A model generated the notes under the pieces. It was given only the letters and a program-made list of their open reading frames with translations, was not told the origin of the DNA and did no database searches. Below are positions 1-13,100 of a stretch of DNA of 64,000 bases, piece by piece. Source of the DNA: Sarcocystis neurona. Its lineage: Eukaryota > Apicomplexa > Conoidasida > Eucoccidiorida > Sarcocystidae. The stretch covers positions 464,739-528,738 of the forward strand of contig KL647291.1 of the NCBI GenBank assembly GCA_000727475.1, written 5' to 3'. Made by a program: the position numbers and the translations under genes. Position 1 is the first letter of the stretch; each line of letters begins with the position of its first letter.

Positions 1-3000
1 TAACTCTTAGCACGATGAGTTTTCGACTTCTGTCCCGCATACATAGGCCGCAGCAAAATGATACACGTGCACGCCCTTTTTCCGTGCTGAACGACACGCA
101 CGCACTCGCGTGTCATATAATTCGTGGGAAACAATGTACATATACATACGTGGATGCAGTCAGTACGTGCAAGAGAAAATCAGCTCTGCGCGCGCTACAC
201 GCATCATGTTGCACGCAGCAGCGGGGCGGCGGTCACCCCCTAGACATTTTTTCACACCAGGTGTGTGGCTGCGTGCATCGGCGACAGCACACATGTTGTG
301 TGTGGTAACTGCGTAAAATGCCCTTGTCTCACACTGTGGGTACACAGTTCCACGTACTTATTCGCACTGCTTGACACACTGTGTTGCTGGTAGTAGTTTC
401 TCCCCGCCGCTTTCCTGCTGCCGCATGTGTGTGACTGCTGATTAACGATGCAACCGCTCCTGCGTTAGCCGCACACACCGTCTCTCCTCGTTCGCATCCT
501 AATTTGTGGCAACCACATTCGGTGCTTCTCTCTTTCCAAAACTTCCCGGAAGTTTCTTGTTAAAACTTTTTGCTGGTGACGTGAAAGTTCGCCTGTTTTC
601 CGAAACAGTTTGACGCCCGTAGTAATGTCCTGCGTGGAGCGAGATCGCGCGAACAAACACAAGCATGCGGTTACAGCAATGCGTATTGCGAACCTCAGGT
701 ACATACTTCAGCATATCTGAATCCGCCAGTCAAAACCAGCCACCGATATTAAATTGTACCTGTGTATCCCTGTGAATCGTAACGATGACGTGACCATGTG
801 TGTAACTGTACATACATACGTGTACTTTTTCGTACATCAGGATCTGTGGTTTCAGTGACTGTAACACACATAGCCACATACAGGAGCTCACACGTATGCG
901 TGTAAGTATACACTGCAAAAACATATACATATAGGTAGACGCATTCTTGTGTGCATCATCTTCTCTGCTTGAGTACCTCCGTTTATATCTATAGGTGGGT
1001 TTGGTGGGATTGGTTGCTCGCGTATGTGCACGTTGTAAGCGCTGGCGTTCTCATAGTATGGTAAATTTCTCATACAACACAAGGTCCAGAGACAGGTGAC
1101 AAGGTCATAACTTCTAACAACGCAAACGGTATCGTCTTACGTCGTAACCGGGTGCTTCAGTGTCGATACCAAAGAGTACAGGGAGTCTTTGGTTTCCTTT
1201 TCTCCGCGTCTACGAAGCCAGGGTGGCAACACATCATCTTGGACATCCTGCTTCCTGGCAAACAGAGAGCGACGCTAAATACATATAACGTCAGTATTAT
1301 ACCTGATGGGCGTTGAGTCAGCAATGTACGCGGTAATTTTTTCACTTCCTTGATCTTCCGAAAAGAACCGATTATCCTAGAGCCTACCACTCTGCTGTTT
1401 ACGCCTCTGATTTTCTTCGACCGGCCGACGCTGTCAATAAAATGCCTCGAGAGTAATTTTCTTGCGCGCAGAAATAAGCACAAAACTCGACCGCCTGGCT
1501 TGGCCTCTCTTGTCGTCCACAAGTCCAGCCAGAGAAGCCTTTGACCATCCGCAGCGCGTATAAGGTTGGTGCTTACCCGGCGCTGCGGTCACCGCTGTTT
1601 TGCTAGTATCTTTGATTCCAACTCATTAATTGCCGACGAGTGTTAGTGGATTTCTTACATTGTCACCGCACGGCATGCGCCACCTTGTGTCCGTGCCACC
1701 GTCCTTCGTGTACTCCGCTAGCAGTGTTGAATTCTACACGCCTCGGGGAAAACCCAGTTATTCCATTCGTATCCGTTCTGCTTTTCCTTCTCTCCATAGT
1801 AGGGCGCTCGCACCATCACTTCTCACGTGTGGCAGGCGAGTAGAAATTCCCTGCGCACTCCAGTGGAATACCCTGTGCGAAGCCCAAACAAAAGTGGGAT
1901 GTGCGAAAATAAGTGGTACACTTCGAAAGATGTGACCCTTTCTTGTTTCAGGATTGGGGCGTGTCAGTTACGTTAATGCATGCGTCTTCCGTCAGAAATG
2001 CGAGGCGAGTTTCACACTGCTACCGAAGAACCGGCCGAACTCTACTGCTGCAGGGACACCGTATGGATCTGCCTCGCCATTTTTCTACAAGAGTTGCACA
2101 CTACGCCGCCGCATCCCTTTCAATTTACTTTGAAGGCCCGTCTCATGACGAAAAGGACATACACGACCTTTCTCCTTAAATTATCTTTCTGTCCGGGACT
2201 TACCCTATAACTATGTGCTGTAGCCAGACTCGGGGTGGCGCGGAGTCTAGCAGGTTCTTCGAGCTATGTGGGCAATGATACGTGTGCGGTGGCTAGTGCT
2301 GCAGGGGGTCTCAGCAGCAGCAGCAGCTGCGTACGATTGTCAGCACTTGAGGATAGCTGAACTCAAGCTTTTAACAGCGATGCAGACATACACGTGTTTA
2401 TGCAAGCGTGTCAGAGCAGATATCCAACGACTGCAGAACTCTGTGGACAGGCGTAAATGTACCAATACTTGAAAACCTTCGTGACAGGTTTGTGCCCGTA
2501 TGCATATGCCGTGCTTTTAAAGATTTTGCCGTAAAAGGTCAGCCGGATGGTCAAGGCATGCGAGTGCACTGCTGTGGGACCAAGAAGACTCGGTGTAGTC
2601 CTTTATTTCGCTCAAGGCGACAAATCAGGACGTGTCACTTCTCCGGTATATGGGTGCGCGTAGGAAGCGAGCCGTCCCACACGCCGGACCCCTCCACCGT
2701 ATTGATAAAGTGCCTGTATCTTTACCGTCTGTTTCAAAATTTTTGTTGCGTGGGGATGACAGAAGTATTCACCTGTCTACGCGCTGGCCTGCTGAAACTC
2801 TTCGGCTGCAGAGACATCAGGGCCCGCAAGAATAAGAGTCAACTGTTGAGAAAGAACGTTGCTGAAAGAGAGCCGTCGTCCACCACCGCTGCTGCGTGCA
2901 TGAAGACGCCACCGAGAAATAAAAAACGACTACAGCCTTACCGCCGAACGGGGACGCTTCTCCTGTTTGCGTGCGTGTCAGCGCTCTTCCGAGTTGTCGA

Positions 3001-3749
3001 CCACGACGCACGGCCGCGCTCCGTTCGTGTATTTTCCTACGTGTTTTAGTGTGTACGTGTGTACGCGTGTGTGTGTACGTATGTACGTGTGTGTATACGT
3101 GTGTAGGCACGTATACGCCCAAGGGTATGCTGCGTGCAAACACGTCGGCCACAGATATATGAGATACACTTTGGTTCGACACAGAAACACAGGAAAGCGA
3201 CGCCGCCGGTGCTACGCACGACCGTGGCACAAACCTAGAAAGGCCAGGTGTGTAGAAGGGGGAGCGTTCTTGCTTGTGGCGTACTCGTCAACCAATGGAC
3301 AGGGCAGCTGCGGTAGCACACAATCTGCATGCAATGAATTCCTGTGGATTGCTATCCACGTATCACGTGCTTCGGACGCAAGGATTCACACGTGCCTCGA
3401 AATCTACATGTACTTGTATACTTGTGCTGGCGCCAACCCACTACCAATGCACAAAGGAAGGCTTGCTTGGGCGGTGCACGCCCGTGGTGCCGACAAAAAA
3501 AAGTAAATGGATTTGCACCATCTACATAAGTATACATACATACACATGTGTGCGCGGTCCACTGCCGCATTACTATGCAGGAATGATGAAAGTAGGTCCT
3601 TCGTGTTCGTGATGCGATCACCTGCATATAAAATTGCACCAGTGTACATACATGTATATATATACTAACTCAAGGATCAGTGCCGTACAGTGTTGACGCG
3701 GCGACGTACGAGTTAGGACACGTACATGTGCTGACATATATTTACGTAC
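1..3749. other. Intergenic, no supported gene
   Basis: No reading frame here has recognisable similarity or convincing coding character. The longest (2408-3049 +) has no domain and runs into a TG-rich stretch near 3050-3110. There is a short CAG run near 2311-2325 and scattered TA/TG repeats from 3640 to 3760. The segment is otherwise unremarkable and probably holds the upstream region of the Derlin gene. Confidence 0.6.
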
Positions 3750-3989
3750 GTGTGTCTATCTATCCATGTTGGATCTGTCTATTTAACGACTAATCTCTCT
3801 CTCCCTCCTTTCGTGTTTCTGTCGTGGTCGATACTGTGTCTCCCGCCTGGTACATGTGGAAGAGATGATACAAAATCCTGTAAGTGGACGATATTCGTTG
3901 TGAGAGTGGCAGATCATCAGCTCGGTGTTAGTGCTTCAAAAATTCGATCTCCTCTTTTCCTGCAGCGTCCTGCCCCGCTACGCCCGACT

Positions 3990-6900
3990 ATGCAGAAGTT
4001 CTGCAGATCGTATGCAGTGCTGCAGCGCGCACAGCAGCTGCTGGTGGTGTTGGTGGTTCTTGCGTACCAGCCACAGCAGCAGCAGGTGCTCCAGTATGTC
4101 GCTGCGCTGCTTCTGTTTGAGAGGTCTAGACCCGCTCTTCAGCCGCAGCGACCCTTCTTCGCACCGACAGCAGCAGCAGCAGGAGCTTCGGCAGCGAGCA
4201 GCTATGTGGTGCGCGAAGCAGCGCCAGCAGCAGCAGCAGAACGCATCTTCACAGAGCCGCGCAGAGACAGGTCAGGAAGAGCCGCGGGAGGAGACAGCCC
4301 AGAACAAAGCCCCTACACGCCACCAGGAAGAGCTGCGGCAGCGCTGACTTCCGAGCCGGGAATCGGGGCGCTTGCAAAAGTCGCAGTGGAAACCCGAGAA
4401 AGGAGTCGCACCTGCAGTAAACCACTAGCAGCAGCTCATCCCCCTCAGGGAGTACTAGAAAGGTTCAAATGCGTGTCGGCGATAGAAGTCTTTCAGTTGC
4501 CACCAGGTACGAGAATTCCGTCCACCCCAGGCACGCGTCATTTTTCGCTTTCTCTACTACTTGCTTGTGGATTTCCGCCGAAAAAGACAGGTCATGCACC
4601 TGCCGGCGCTGCCGCTTCTATCTGCAGCCAGATAGGATATTGTAACTTCTCCGGGGAGGAGCTTTTCTCTCGTCCCTACAGGACCGAAAATGTTACGCAG
4701 AATTCTTTAGCAGCAGTTGTGGCGCCCACAGCTTCACCGGCAGCAACAAACGGGTCGTTCCCGGCTACAGCAGTGTCGCTGTCTCTAGCCAAAACAGCAG
4801 GAAGGTTCGCATCTTTCCAAGCAACAGCTAAGCCTCGGTTGGCGTCGAATTTTGCTGAAAAGAGCACTTCCCGTGTAGCTAGCACTTCCGTCCCGTTTAC
4901 CTCTTCTGAACGGCCTTCAAGAGGTAGTCGTATATGGAGGACAACTGCGCCCGCGACTGCTGGTGTGGCTGTGGCAGCCCTGCTGTTGCCGTGCGTCGCG
5001 CCGCAAAGCACCACTGGGCAGCAGGAGCAGGAATCCTTACGCCAGGTGGTGCTGCGCCCGCTGGCTGCAGGAAAGAAGGAAGACCGTATGTGCAGCAGGT
5101 GGGGGAACAAGTCGCACGCACAAAGCGACACACAACATGGGGAAGAATATTCCGCGTGTCTGTGCCCTTGGTTCTGTGGCAGTGATAGAGTACCTGGAAT
5201 AGCGGCTCCAAGGAATTCTCTTGTTCGCTGCCCTCCTTGCCGGGGAGCTGGACGTCAGGCTTCTATAGAAGACTTGGCCGCCGAAAGCTTCTCTCCGTCT
5301 GGCGCGCGATCATCCTCTGCACACTCCTACAAGGAAGCGGCAGCGGCAGCGAGGAACACCGGGGCAGCAGACCGCACAGCAGCAGCATGCAGTACAACGT
5401 GTAGCCCGGTCCCCCTGGCTGGGGTCTCAGCAGCCGCCGCCACCGCAGGAGAGACGCCAGTTAGGACGGTAAATCTCACAAGAGATGCACCAAAACCAGG
5501 CAGAGGAAAGGCAGCGGATGCGTCGGCTCGGCATGCAGCAGATCCTACGCGGTTGGTTGATGCGCCTGTATTTGAGAGCTTCCTTCGAACGGCACTCGTC
5601 CAGTTCAAGACACTCTGCACCTCTCAGGTAGAGGCGAAGCCGGCAGCAGACAGGGCCGCCGGTGCTGCTGCTGCTGCTGCGGGCGAAGAGGCACTTAGGG
5701 GGTCAGCCGCAGCAACAGATGAAACAATAGCAGCGCTACAGTCAGCAGCAGCAGCTGTACGAAGCGGGTTCTTGAAGCTAGCAGAGTCGTTATCACCAAC
5801 AGGGCTCCGTCGTGGAACAACAGCTGGCGCGGCAACAGCACAGCAGGGAGATGATCCACCCGGAGCAGGAGGGGAGAAGAAAAAGCCGGAGTTGGCATTG
5901 GCTGCGGCCGGAGCAGCGCACGCAGAGAAGGCAGCTGCAGCACCAACACTAGCGTATTTCTGCCAGCTGCGACAGCTTGCATTTTTAGACCCGGGGCTAC
6001 AAAGATACAGGTTTGAAGCGACGGGCAAAAAAGGAGAAGCGCCAGAAGGTGTGACAGGACTGGCACGAGGCGGTCTACAAGGCTGCAGGAGGAGGGAAAA
6101 GATCAGATGCAGCTGCAGCGGCTGCAGCAAGAGGAAAGCAGACGCTGATGAGGCGGAGAAGAGCGAACCCAATTGCAGGAGAGTTCCGCGTTCTGCTGCT
6201 CCGGGGGGGAGAATACAGAAATCCTTAGCCTGGCTTCTCTTCTGGAGGAAAAAGGAAGACACGGACAAAGACACACAGCAAGAGATGGAGAGTGGCGGTA
6301 GTGGGGTGGCTGCAACAATTCGCGATTCTTCTGGACGCGATGATATGTTTGCTGCTGCTGTTGAAATAGATAAAGAGGTACGCGATAAAGCAGCAGAAGA
6401 AGCGCGGCGTCAGGCGTTCCGTTCGCCTGTTGTGGCGGCGGTGGTTCGTTTTTGGGAAGAGACTCCCAAATTTACGCGCTTCTATTTATCGACAGCTTTT
6501 ACTCTTTCTCTTCTTTCTTCACTTTACGGCCAGTCGTATCCACGCGTTCTTTCTCCTGCCGCGTTACTTTTCAACTTCCCCGCGATGCGAGAGAAAGGAC
6601 AGCTTCACCGCTTGATTACTTCTCTCTTTTTCTTCGGTCCTCTCTCTCTGCCCACGCTTCTCTCTCTCTCTTTTGTCCACGCGTACCTCGGAGGTCTTGA
6701 GCAACATTTCCAGCGGCTAGAAGAATCTTCTTCTGCGTTGTACGCTCCTGATCCTCGCCGCGCATTTTCGCGTCGACGTCCTTCTCGTTTCCCGTTGTTG
6801 TCGCTTCTTTCACCGTTCTCCACGCGCCATATGTTTTCGCGCTTGCTGGTGTCCTCCGCTGCAGCGGCCATGACTCTCGCTGCCCTGAAGCGAATTCCCA

Positions 6901-7196
6901 ACGAGCACCTTCTCCAGTGTATCTCCACCTCTCTGCTACATGTGTGGAGCCGTGTGTTTCCTTCGGGAGAAGCAGACTTTTACGGCCTCTTTACTGTTTC
7001 CAACGAATATCTTCCTTTCTTCTTCCTCGCGCAGAACTGGCTGTTTGAAGGGCGGATTGTCGCTGCTGATCTCTATGGCATTGGCATCGCTGCGTTGTGG
7101 CTTCTTCTCGTTCAACAGAGGCTCGAAGAAGAAGCGGAGCAGCAACAACAGAGGCAGCAACCAGCAGAGCAACAGCAAGACCAGGCTCGTAGGTAG
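3990..7196 (+). CDS. DER1: Derlin/Der1-family membrane protein with long Ala-rich N-terminal extension
   Basis: Derlins are multi-pass membrane proteins that move misfolded proteins out of the ER; apicomplexans and diatoms also have a Der1 copy in the plastid import machinery (SELMA). One open exon ends at TAG 7194-7196. I take ATG 3990 as the start because it is followed by a signal-like hydrophobic run (LLVVLVVLAY). The frame is open back to an in-frame ATG at 3750, so up to 80 more residues are possible. The protein is about 1068 aa against about 200-260 for typical Derlins. Residues 1-800 are Ala/Gln/Ser-rich. The Der1 domain (about 810-1050) shows TPKFTRFY, LITSLFFFGPL, HVWSR, ADFYGLF and AADLYGIGIAALWLL, in family order, with an extra Ser/Arg-rich loop near 930-955. 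Diagnostic residues diverge: the usual WR pair reads HR, and the last GxxxG is lost. A plastid-targeted Der1 is plausible but inferred. Downstream of the domain is a short Gln-rich tail. Confidence 0.85.
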   Translation: MQKFCRSYAVLQRAQQLLVVLVVLAYQPQQQQVLQYVAALLLFERSRPALQPQRPFFAPTAAAAGASAASSYVVREAAPAAAAERIFTEPRRDRSGRAAGGDSPEQSPYTPPGRAAAALTSEPGIGALAKVAVETRERSRTCSKPLAAAHPPQGVLERFKCVSAIEVFQLPPGTRIPSTPGTRHFSLSLLLACGFPPKKTGHAPAGAAASICSQIGYCNFSGEELFSRPYRTENVTQNSLAAVVAPTASPAATNGSFPATAVSLSLAKTAGRFASFQATAKPRLASNFAEKSTSRVASTSVPFTSSERPSRGSRIWRTTAPATAGVAVAALLLPCVAPQSTTGQQEQESLRQVVLRPLAAGKKEDRMCSRWGNKSHAQSDTQHGEEYSACLCPWFCGSDRVPGIAAPRNSLVRCPPCRGAGRQASIEDLAAESFSPSGARSSSAHSYKEAAAAARNTGAADRTAAACSTTCSPVPLAGVSAAAATAGETPVRTVNLTRDAPKPGRGKAADASARHAADPTRLVDAPVFESFLRTALVQFKTLCTSQVEAKPAADRAAGAAAAAAGEEALRGSAAATDETIAALQSAAAAVRSGFLKLAESLSPTGLRRGTTAGAATAQQGDDPPGAGGEKKKPELALAAAGAAHAEKAAAAPTLAYFCQLRQLAFLDPGLQRYRFEATGKKGEAPEGVTGLARGGLQGCRRREKIRCSCSGCSKRKADADEAEKSEPNCRRVPRSAAPGGRIQKSLAWLLFWRKKEDTDKDTQQEMESGGSGVAATIRDSSGRDDMFAAAVEIDKEVRDKAAEEARRQAFRSPVVAAVVRFWEETPKFTRFYLSTAFTLSLLSSLYGQSYPRVLSPAALLFNFPAMREKGQLHRLITSLFFFGPLSLPTLLSLSFVHAYLGGLEQHFQRLEESSSALYAPDPRRAFSRRRPSRFPLLSLLSPFSTRHMFSRLLVSSAAAAMTLAALKRIPNEHLLQCISTSLLHVWSRVFPSGEADFYGLFTVSNEYLPFFFLAQNWLFEGRIVAADLYGIGIAALWLLLVQQRLEEEAEQQQQRQQPAEQQQDQARR
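4019..4348 (+). repeat. CAG/GCA triplet-rich tract in Derlin exon
   Basis: Short runs of CAG triplets (for example 4168-4183 and 4224-4240) are read mainly as Ala and Gln in the Derlin frame. This is typical of homopolymeric amino-acid repeats in Eimeria coding sequence. Confidence 0.85.
5650..5765 (+). repeat. GCA/GCT triplet tract in Derlin exon
   Basis: Alternating GCT and GCA runs encode Ala stretches in the N-terminal extension of the Derlin protein. The reading frame stays open throughout. Confidence 0.8.
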
Positions 7197-10100
7197 CAGC
7201 GAGGCGTTAGCGGGATCGAGAGGGCAGCAGAAACAACGCAGCGCCTGTCAAAGAAAAGGGTGAGCAGCAGCAGCAACAGGGAAATGTGGAAGGAGTAGAG
7301 ACCTTCCCGTTCTGTGCTCTCCTCCCTTCACTTGTGAAACAATAGCCATGTGCAGGTGTATAAAGAGAGAGAGAGAGAGAAACGTGCTGCATGCAGCTGC
7401 AGCACGTCGGAGCGCTGACACGTCTGCCGTCCGCATCAGCAACGGACACCCCGGTAACAGCAGGAGCAGACGCTGCCGAAGCGTAAAAGTTGCACGTCTA
7501 TCAAACGCAAAGACGAGAGGACGAGACCAGGAGAAGCAGCAGCAGCAGTCTCGCAATTGCCGTTTCTGCGGCAGCAGACAAGAGCCCAACCAGAGTCAGC
7601 AGACACTCGCACTTTTTGCCGCTGGGGCAGCAGCAGAAACGCGGCCTCCGCGTATTTCTACGTCCTTGACAGGTAGGTAGATAAACAGATGTGTCGGCCA
7701 ATAAATTTTAACGCGCGCACAGTAACACAGCGACCGTACGAGGCCGACATAGCTGCAGCGCTCGCCGCTGTTCTAAAGAGGAGAATCTGTGCAGACCAGG
7801 GTGCAAAAGAGGGTGGAGAGAAGTTTCTGCGGCTTCAGTCCCTGAGATAAGCGAAGAAATATGAGTTTGACAGGAAGAAAGAAAATTTCCAGATGTTCTC
7901 GAAGTCCTAGCTTCCAGGCGGGGCAGGTCGATACAGGAGAGCTAGCGTAGTACACACACACACAGAGAGCACAGCGCTTTGCTTTGTTTTCTTCGAATTT
8001 TCTAGCAGGAAGGTTTTCATAGAACCACAAGCATCAGTATCAGTAATCGTGTAAAATAGAGAGTTGTTGACTTCGTTCAATAGCTACAGTCGAGCTGGGA
8101 CGAGATGACGAAAAAGCATTTGGTTCACGCTCTCCACAACTGCGCGAAGCAGTCGCAACCCGCAAGCGCTTGCATGGGAAATAGCGCTGTGGACAAGAGA
8201 GAGGTAAGAACGGAAAAAGATAAATAGAGCACCGTGGATGTAAGGAAGTAGTTGCGCCGCTTGTATGCCAACATATACGCAGATACACATAGGCGAAGGC
8301 GCTTCACTTGCATGTGCGTGTACACAAGGAAAAGCGTTGTTTGTACGTAGCTGTATATCCAGAGGGTAAAGGCGTAATCGACCTGGATATGGATATATAT
8401 ATATATATATGTGTTTACGTGTATGTGGAGGGTGTCAACGGAGGGATTCGAAACACCGAACGGCGGAGCGCAAAGGTAGAAGTATGCGTAAGCTGTGCAA
8501 GGAGGCTATCAAGGACAGTGGAGGAAAAGGCGTGAAAATATAAGTCACGGTAAACCTGCGTATAGGACAAGCTCAGTATTTAATTGAACAGAAGAAGAAA
8601 TATCACCACAGCAGGACCCAATTAGAATCTCCATAGAAACTGCTGTTGCAGAGCGTCCACTACGCCAGGAACAAAGGCTCCACCAGATATTTGAATAGAA
8701 GATGTGTTGAAAGGGCAACTTTTTCAGGGAAACAACAGTGAGAAAGCAGCGTGTGGAAAGAGCGCTACAAGAGGCATGCGGAGTGGATGAGACACGTCGG
8801 CACTAGTCAAAGGCTCTCCCTGTCAACAGGAAGAGTGCTGTTTTATTTCGGCGAAAACTACAGGCACACGTGATTCAGCCAGGGCATTAGCCTATTTCGC
8901 TGTGTATATATATGTGTGTATATGTACACATGTATTCTACAGTGTACTTCTATACGTGCATGCATGCATGTCCCCACGTATGTGTGTACAGGTGCCTACC
9001 TCTGTACCTGCGTGTCTGCGCTACTGGCACATTTTGCCATCTACACATATGTAGGCATCCACATGCATGCATTCTGCGCGCATTCCTGTGTTCCATACTC
9101 GCACTGTTTCGTAGACGCCTAGCTGCTTATGCCATGTACAGTCGTCTGGTGTGCTGCCTCGATCCTAAGCGTGGTAAACTGTCCAAGCACACGCACAGGT
9201 GTACGTACAAGGGCCTTATCCGATTTCCTTTTCCTGCAAATCTCTACCAATGCCCTGTCCCTTGCAGCGGATACCAGCTGCTGTGCACTCAGCCACTGCC
9301 AAGTGTAAAGATACACGTGCATACCTACACCGTGTACGTGCGCGTGTGTGCGTGCATCGGTACGTCCGCGTGCGCCCGTATACACGTGCAGAGACATATA
9401 TATGTTGCACGTGTAGAGATATCGCTTGGTGGCTGGAAGTCTGAAGTTCTGTAAGAAGCTGGAGACGGTCCGGAATTTGTACGCAGTTGCTGTACCTCCA
9501 AGGGAACAGCAACATATGCGTGTGCTACAAAGACCTTCGTACATACTCTGCGTCGCTCTGCTGTTTACGTCTAGCAAGCAAAAAAGTTTACTCTGCGGCC
9601 GCAGAGGTAGTGCGAAGTAAATGAAGGAGTGGCCTTCTTACGTCAACAGTGATGAGTCCTGACACATCGCAGTGGATAACGGCCACATAGAAAATGCATT
9701 CCAGCGTGTGTTTACCTACGCACTTTCAGAAAAAAATATACTCTGTCACCTCTCAACTTTGGAAACGCGGGAGTGTGTGTGACTGTACACCGGTGTACAT
9801 GTGAACACATTTGTGCTATCCTTAAGGCCTTCTTATCTCAACAGCGCCCGTTGAAGCATGCGACTGCATCTGCACACATTCACACACATGCAGAAGATGA
9901 CGTACAGCTGCAAACAGGTATTTACGTGTACAAATGCAGTTACACACTTTTGACGACCAGACCTCTACTTGTTCGGTAGCCCGTGGTGAGGTAACGGCCA
10001 CTGTAAAGCACTGTCATTAGAAGCGAATGTCTCTCTTCTTTTGTAACTTTCAGCAAGGTGAACCGGCACACCAAGTTCAGTTTCACCGAGTTCAATTTCA

Positions 10101-13100
10101 GTGTCACAAATGTCGAATTTACAGCTACTGCGCGCACCAATACGGTAGACGCAAACTTTGAACACTCACCCTTGCTGTGAGCCTGACACTCTTTTCCGAA
10201 GCAAACTACCGGGTTCAGCTCCGCCTATTCGCATGAGGAGTTACCTGTTGAGTACACCAATATGACATGACGGGACTCCCTTTACACGCGTGCGTGTTCG
10301 CACAAACGCACACAACATCAAGCGTACTGCCACAATTTTATTAAGACGACGACGACCGCAACACAGTTGGCAGAGAACAGTGTTCTTCTGGTGTTTTCGT
10401 TCCCCACACGAATACCTCGAATACTCGTCTTATTTTCTTCTCCACGACGCCTTTACTGGAGACCATCGGCATCCGTACTCCCTGCACGTGTATGTCCTCA
10501 ACGCAGACTGCCGTTGTGTGGACGGTGGCCACTCCTCTCTCAGGAGGTACTGAGCAAACATCTTCATTTGCTGCGTATATGGTCTTCATCGTACTGGTTC
10601 ATGTGAGTGGCAGCCACGCGGTCGCCTGTATACAAATGTAAATAATGATCTCCTCGTGCAATTATAATTTAACACACAATCTTCTAATCATGTTGATTCA
10701 CCCACACGAACAGTGCAAGTTTCGGATACCTGATGACTAGATTGTACAACATTTGGATAAGGGATGAAGGAATGTACGCGCAGATGTGTACACGTGTGAG
10801 ACAAAATGTGCGTCATTTGCGGTCAGTACGGTGGAACCGAAATACACAGTATTCGCTGTGTTGCAGACAAGTGGATCTCCGTGAACCCCTACATGCATGT
10901 AAATGTGTGTACACTAATATCTCTATATCTCCATATACGTGTTTATGTGCATACTCGTGTACGTACACGTACCGTGAGGAGCAGCGTAGCGATGCCCCGA
11001 CTACAGCCACCAACCATCACTGCGAGCCTATTCAGAGAAGCTCGCTCTACTGTAGACAACTTTGGGTGAAGTAGGTTTTTTTAAAAAAACAATGAGGTAT
11101 CTGAAGCAGTGGAAACAAGGCGACTCTCTTCACCAATTAAGTGCGTACACGCTGCTGAGTATTTGTGCAAAGGTCATGCCAATTTGCAGCTCACTGTGAG
11201 CCTGTATGCAACTGTACATACGATTACGTTCACGTGTAGACTCGGACTTACGTCTCACCTCTAACGTCGAAATCGTGCACAGGCTTTGTCTGCTTCAGTC
11301 CCAGGGAAAGCCGCTGCCTGTCTTCCCGTGACGCTCAGCCACTTTACAGAACTTGTGCATCCGTAATGACAAGCAATCTTGCTGGCGAAAGAGCGGACTA
11401 CGTGTGTTGCTCCAAAAGAGTCCGTGTTCTAATGCATGTGTAAAGTACGTCAACATCACAGCACGAGCGTAGTTTCTCCATGCTTCTTTTCAAAGTAGGG
11501 AGTCTGCTGATCACGTGGCGGCCTTTTCTGCAACGGCGAAATTTTCGTCTGCTATCGGAAGCTGAGCGCCAGGTGACATGTCTCGGAATGTACTGTTGCG
11601 AGGCTGCTGTCTGCAAAGGCTTCTGTTTCTGCAGGGACTGCTGTTCCTGCTGATGCTGCTAACGCTGTCACTGCTGCGTGCGTTTGTGATTTGCTAGTGC
11701 TTCTGCCACCTGTTGTAACCGGCTTTCAAGGGACGCTTGAAAGCGGATTGTCGAGGCGACAGATGAACGGGAAACAGTTCACCTCTAGCGTGCGACGACG
11801 TCTCCTCTGATGCCCCTGCACTGTAGTGCAGTCGCCTTGTTTTTGCAAATGTGGTCTAGTGCCTATCACGCGAGCACGCGCTGTCGCGCTCAAATGCTCT
11901 GATAGAGGCAGAAAAGCCAGTCACTGATCTGTGTATTCGCACGTTTACCTCGGTACAAACATATATATATATATATATATATGTGTACGTACACCCAGAT
12001 ATTATCACCACTATTATACATGGCGGTGTGTATCCCTTTAGTGGTGATACAACGGTAGGCGCTCTGCAAAAGTGTATCCACCTCTCGTGAACCGACACGA
12101 TGTCGGAGACACAGGGGAAACATGAGACCCATTTGCAGTGTGTGTGCGTCTACGTGTCATAATTGTGCTCGCTCGCGCACGCCACAGAGAGGGATTTTTC
12201 AATTAATAGACTGTCCATGAAAACTACGTCCGCTCTCCCATATTCGCTTGCATGACTTAGGCATGCTAAAGACGATAGACTGGCAGAATGGGTGTGGAAC
12301 CAATGTGTACGTATGTACTCGCAAGACCATCTGTACGTGTGCAGTGAAAAATTGATACATGTGTACATGCACCGTGTTGTACGGAAAAGAGAGTCCACAG
12401 TGGTGTTTAGATGTGTGTCTCTTCTGCCTCCCCATACGTGGCTTAAATAGACAGTTTTCGCAGCTTCTTCTCCAACGCTTTGCCTCTGTGCCTATAGGGC
12501 TTCCTACGTGACTTCTGGAATGTATGTTCACCGCCCTGCGCGGGGTCCATGTGCTGTTCACGTTGCTGTCGTATAAAAATCGAACTCACCACACCACCTC
12601 ACCATTGCCCACGGCCATATTCCCGGCACGCTCCTGAAAGTAGGTCGCAGCGTATTGACGTTGGTGTGCTACTCCTTCGTAGCACTTCCGATATGCGACA
12701 GTTGCCACCGCTCGCCAGTACGCTCACGCCTGGATTTGAGCATCCTTTGGAAGACTTTCTCGTGTGCGTACCTCGTTAGGGTTGCACATTATCCTGACAA
12801 TTTATGTTTGATTCTCTTCACAAACCTCCAACCTTCTTCATTTCACTGGAAAGGACCACACCGTGTCCGACAACTCTGCTTCCTGCAGTCTATGCCTCTT
12901 ATCCGCCTTGTTCCTTTTCCGCTTGGTTGCGTCTGCACAAATCTGTCTAACCACCTCTATAGACGGCTATCGATCGACCAGTGCCTCTGGATCTCTCCCA
13001 ACACACAAACGTCCGTAACTGAATAAATATGGTCTTCCGTAGATAATCACTTTCGGTTCTACATATATCGCACGTGTGGAATTTTCCATTTCAGTCGGTT

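Noticed and set aside
2408..3049. 213-codon + frame near the left end
   Set aside because: There is no domain, the Cys/Arg-rich mixture looks like chance, and it ends in a TG-repeat region.
8912..9454. 180-codon + frame
   Set aside because: Cys/His/Tyr/Val-rich composition comes from TG/CA repeats.
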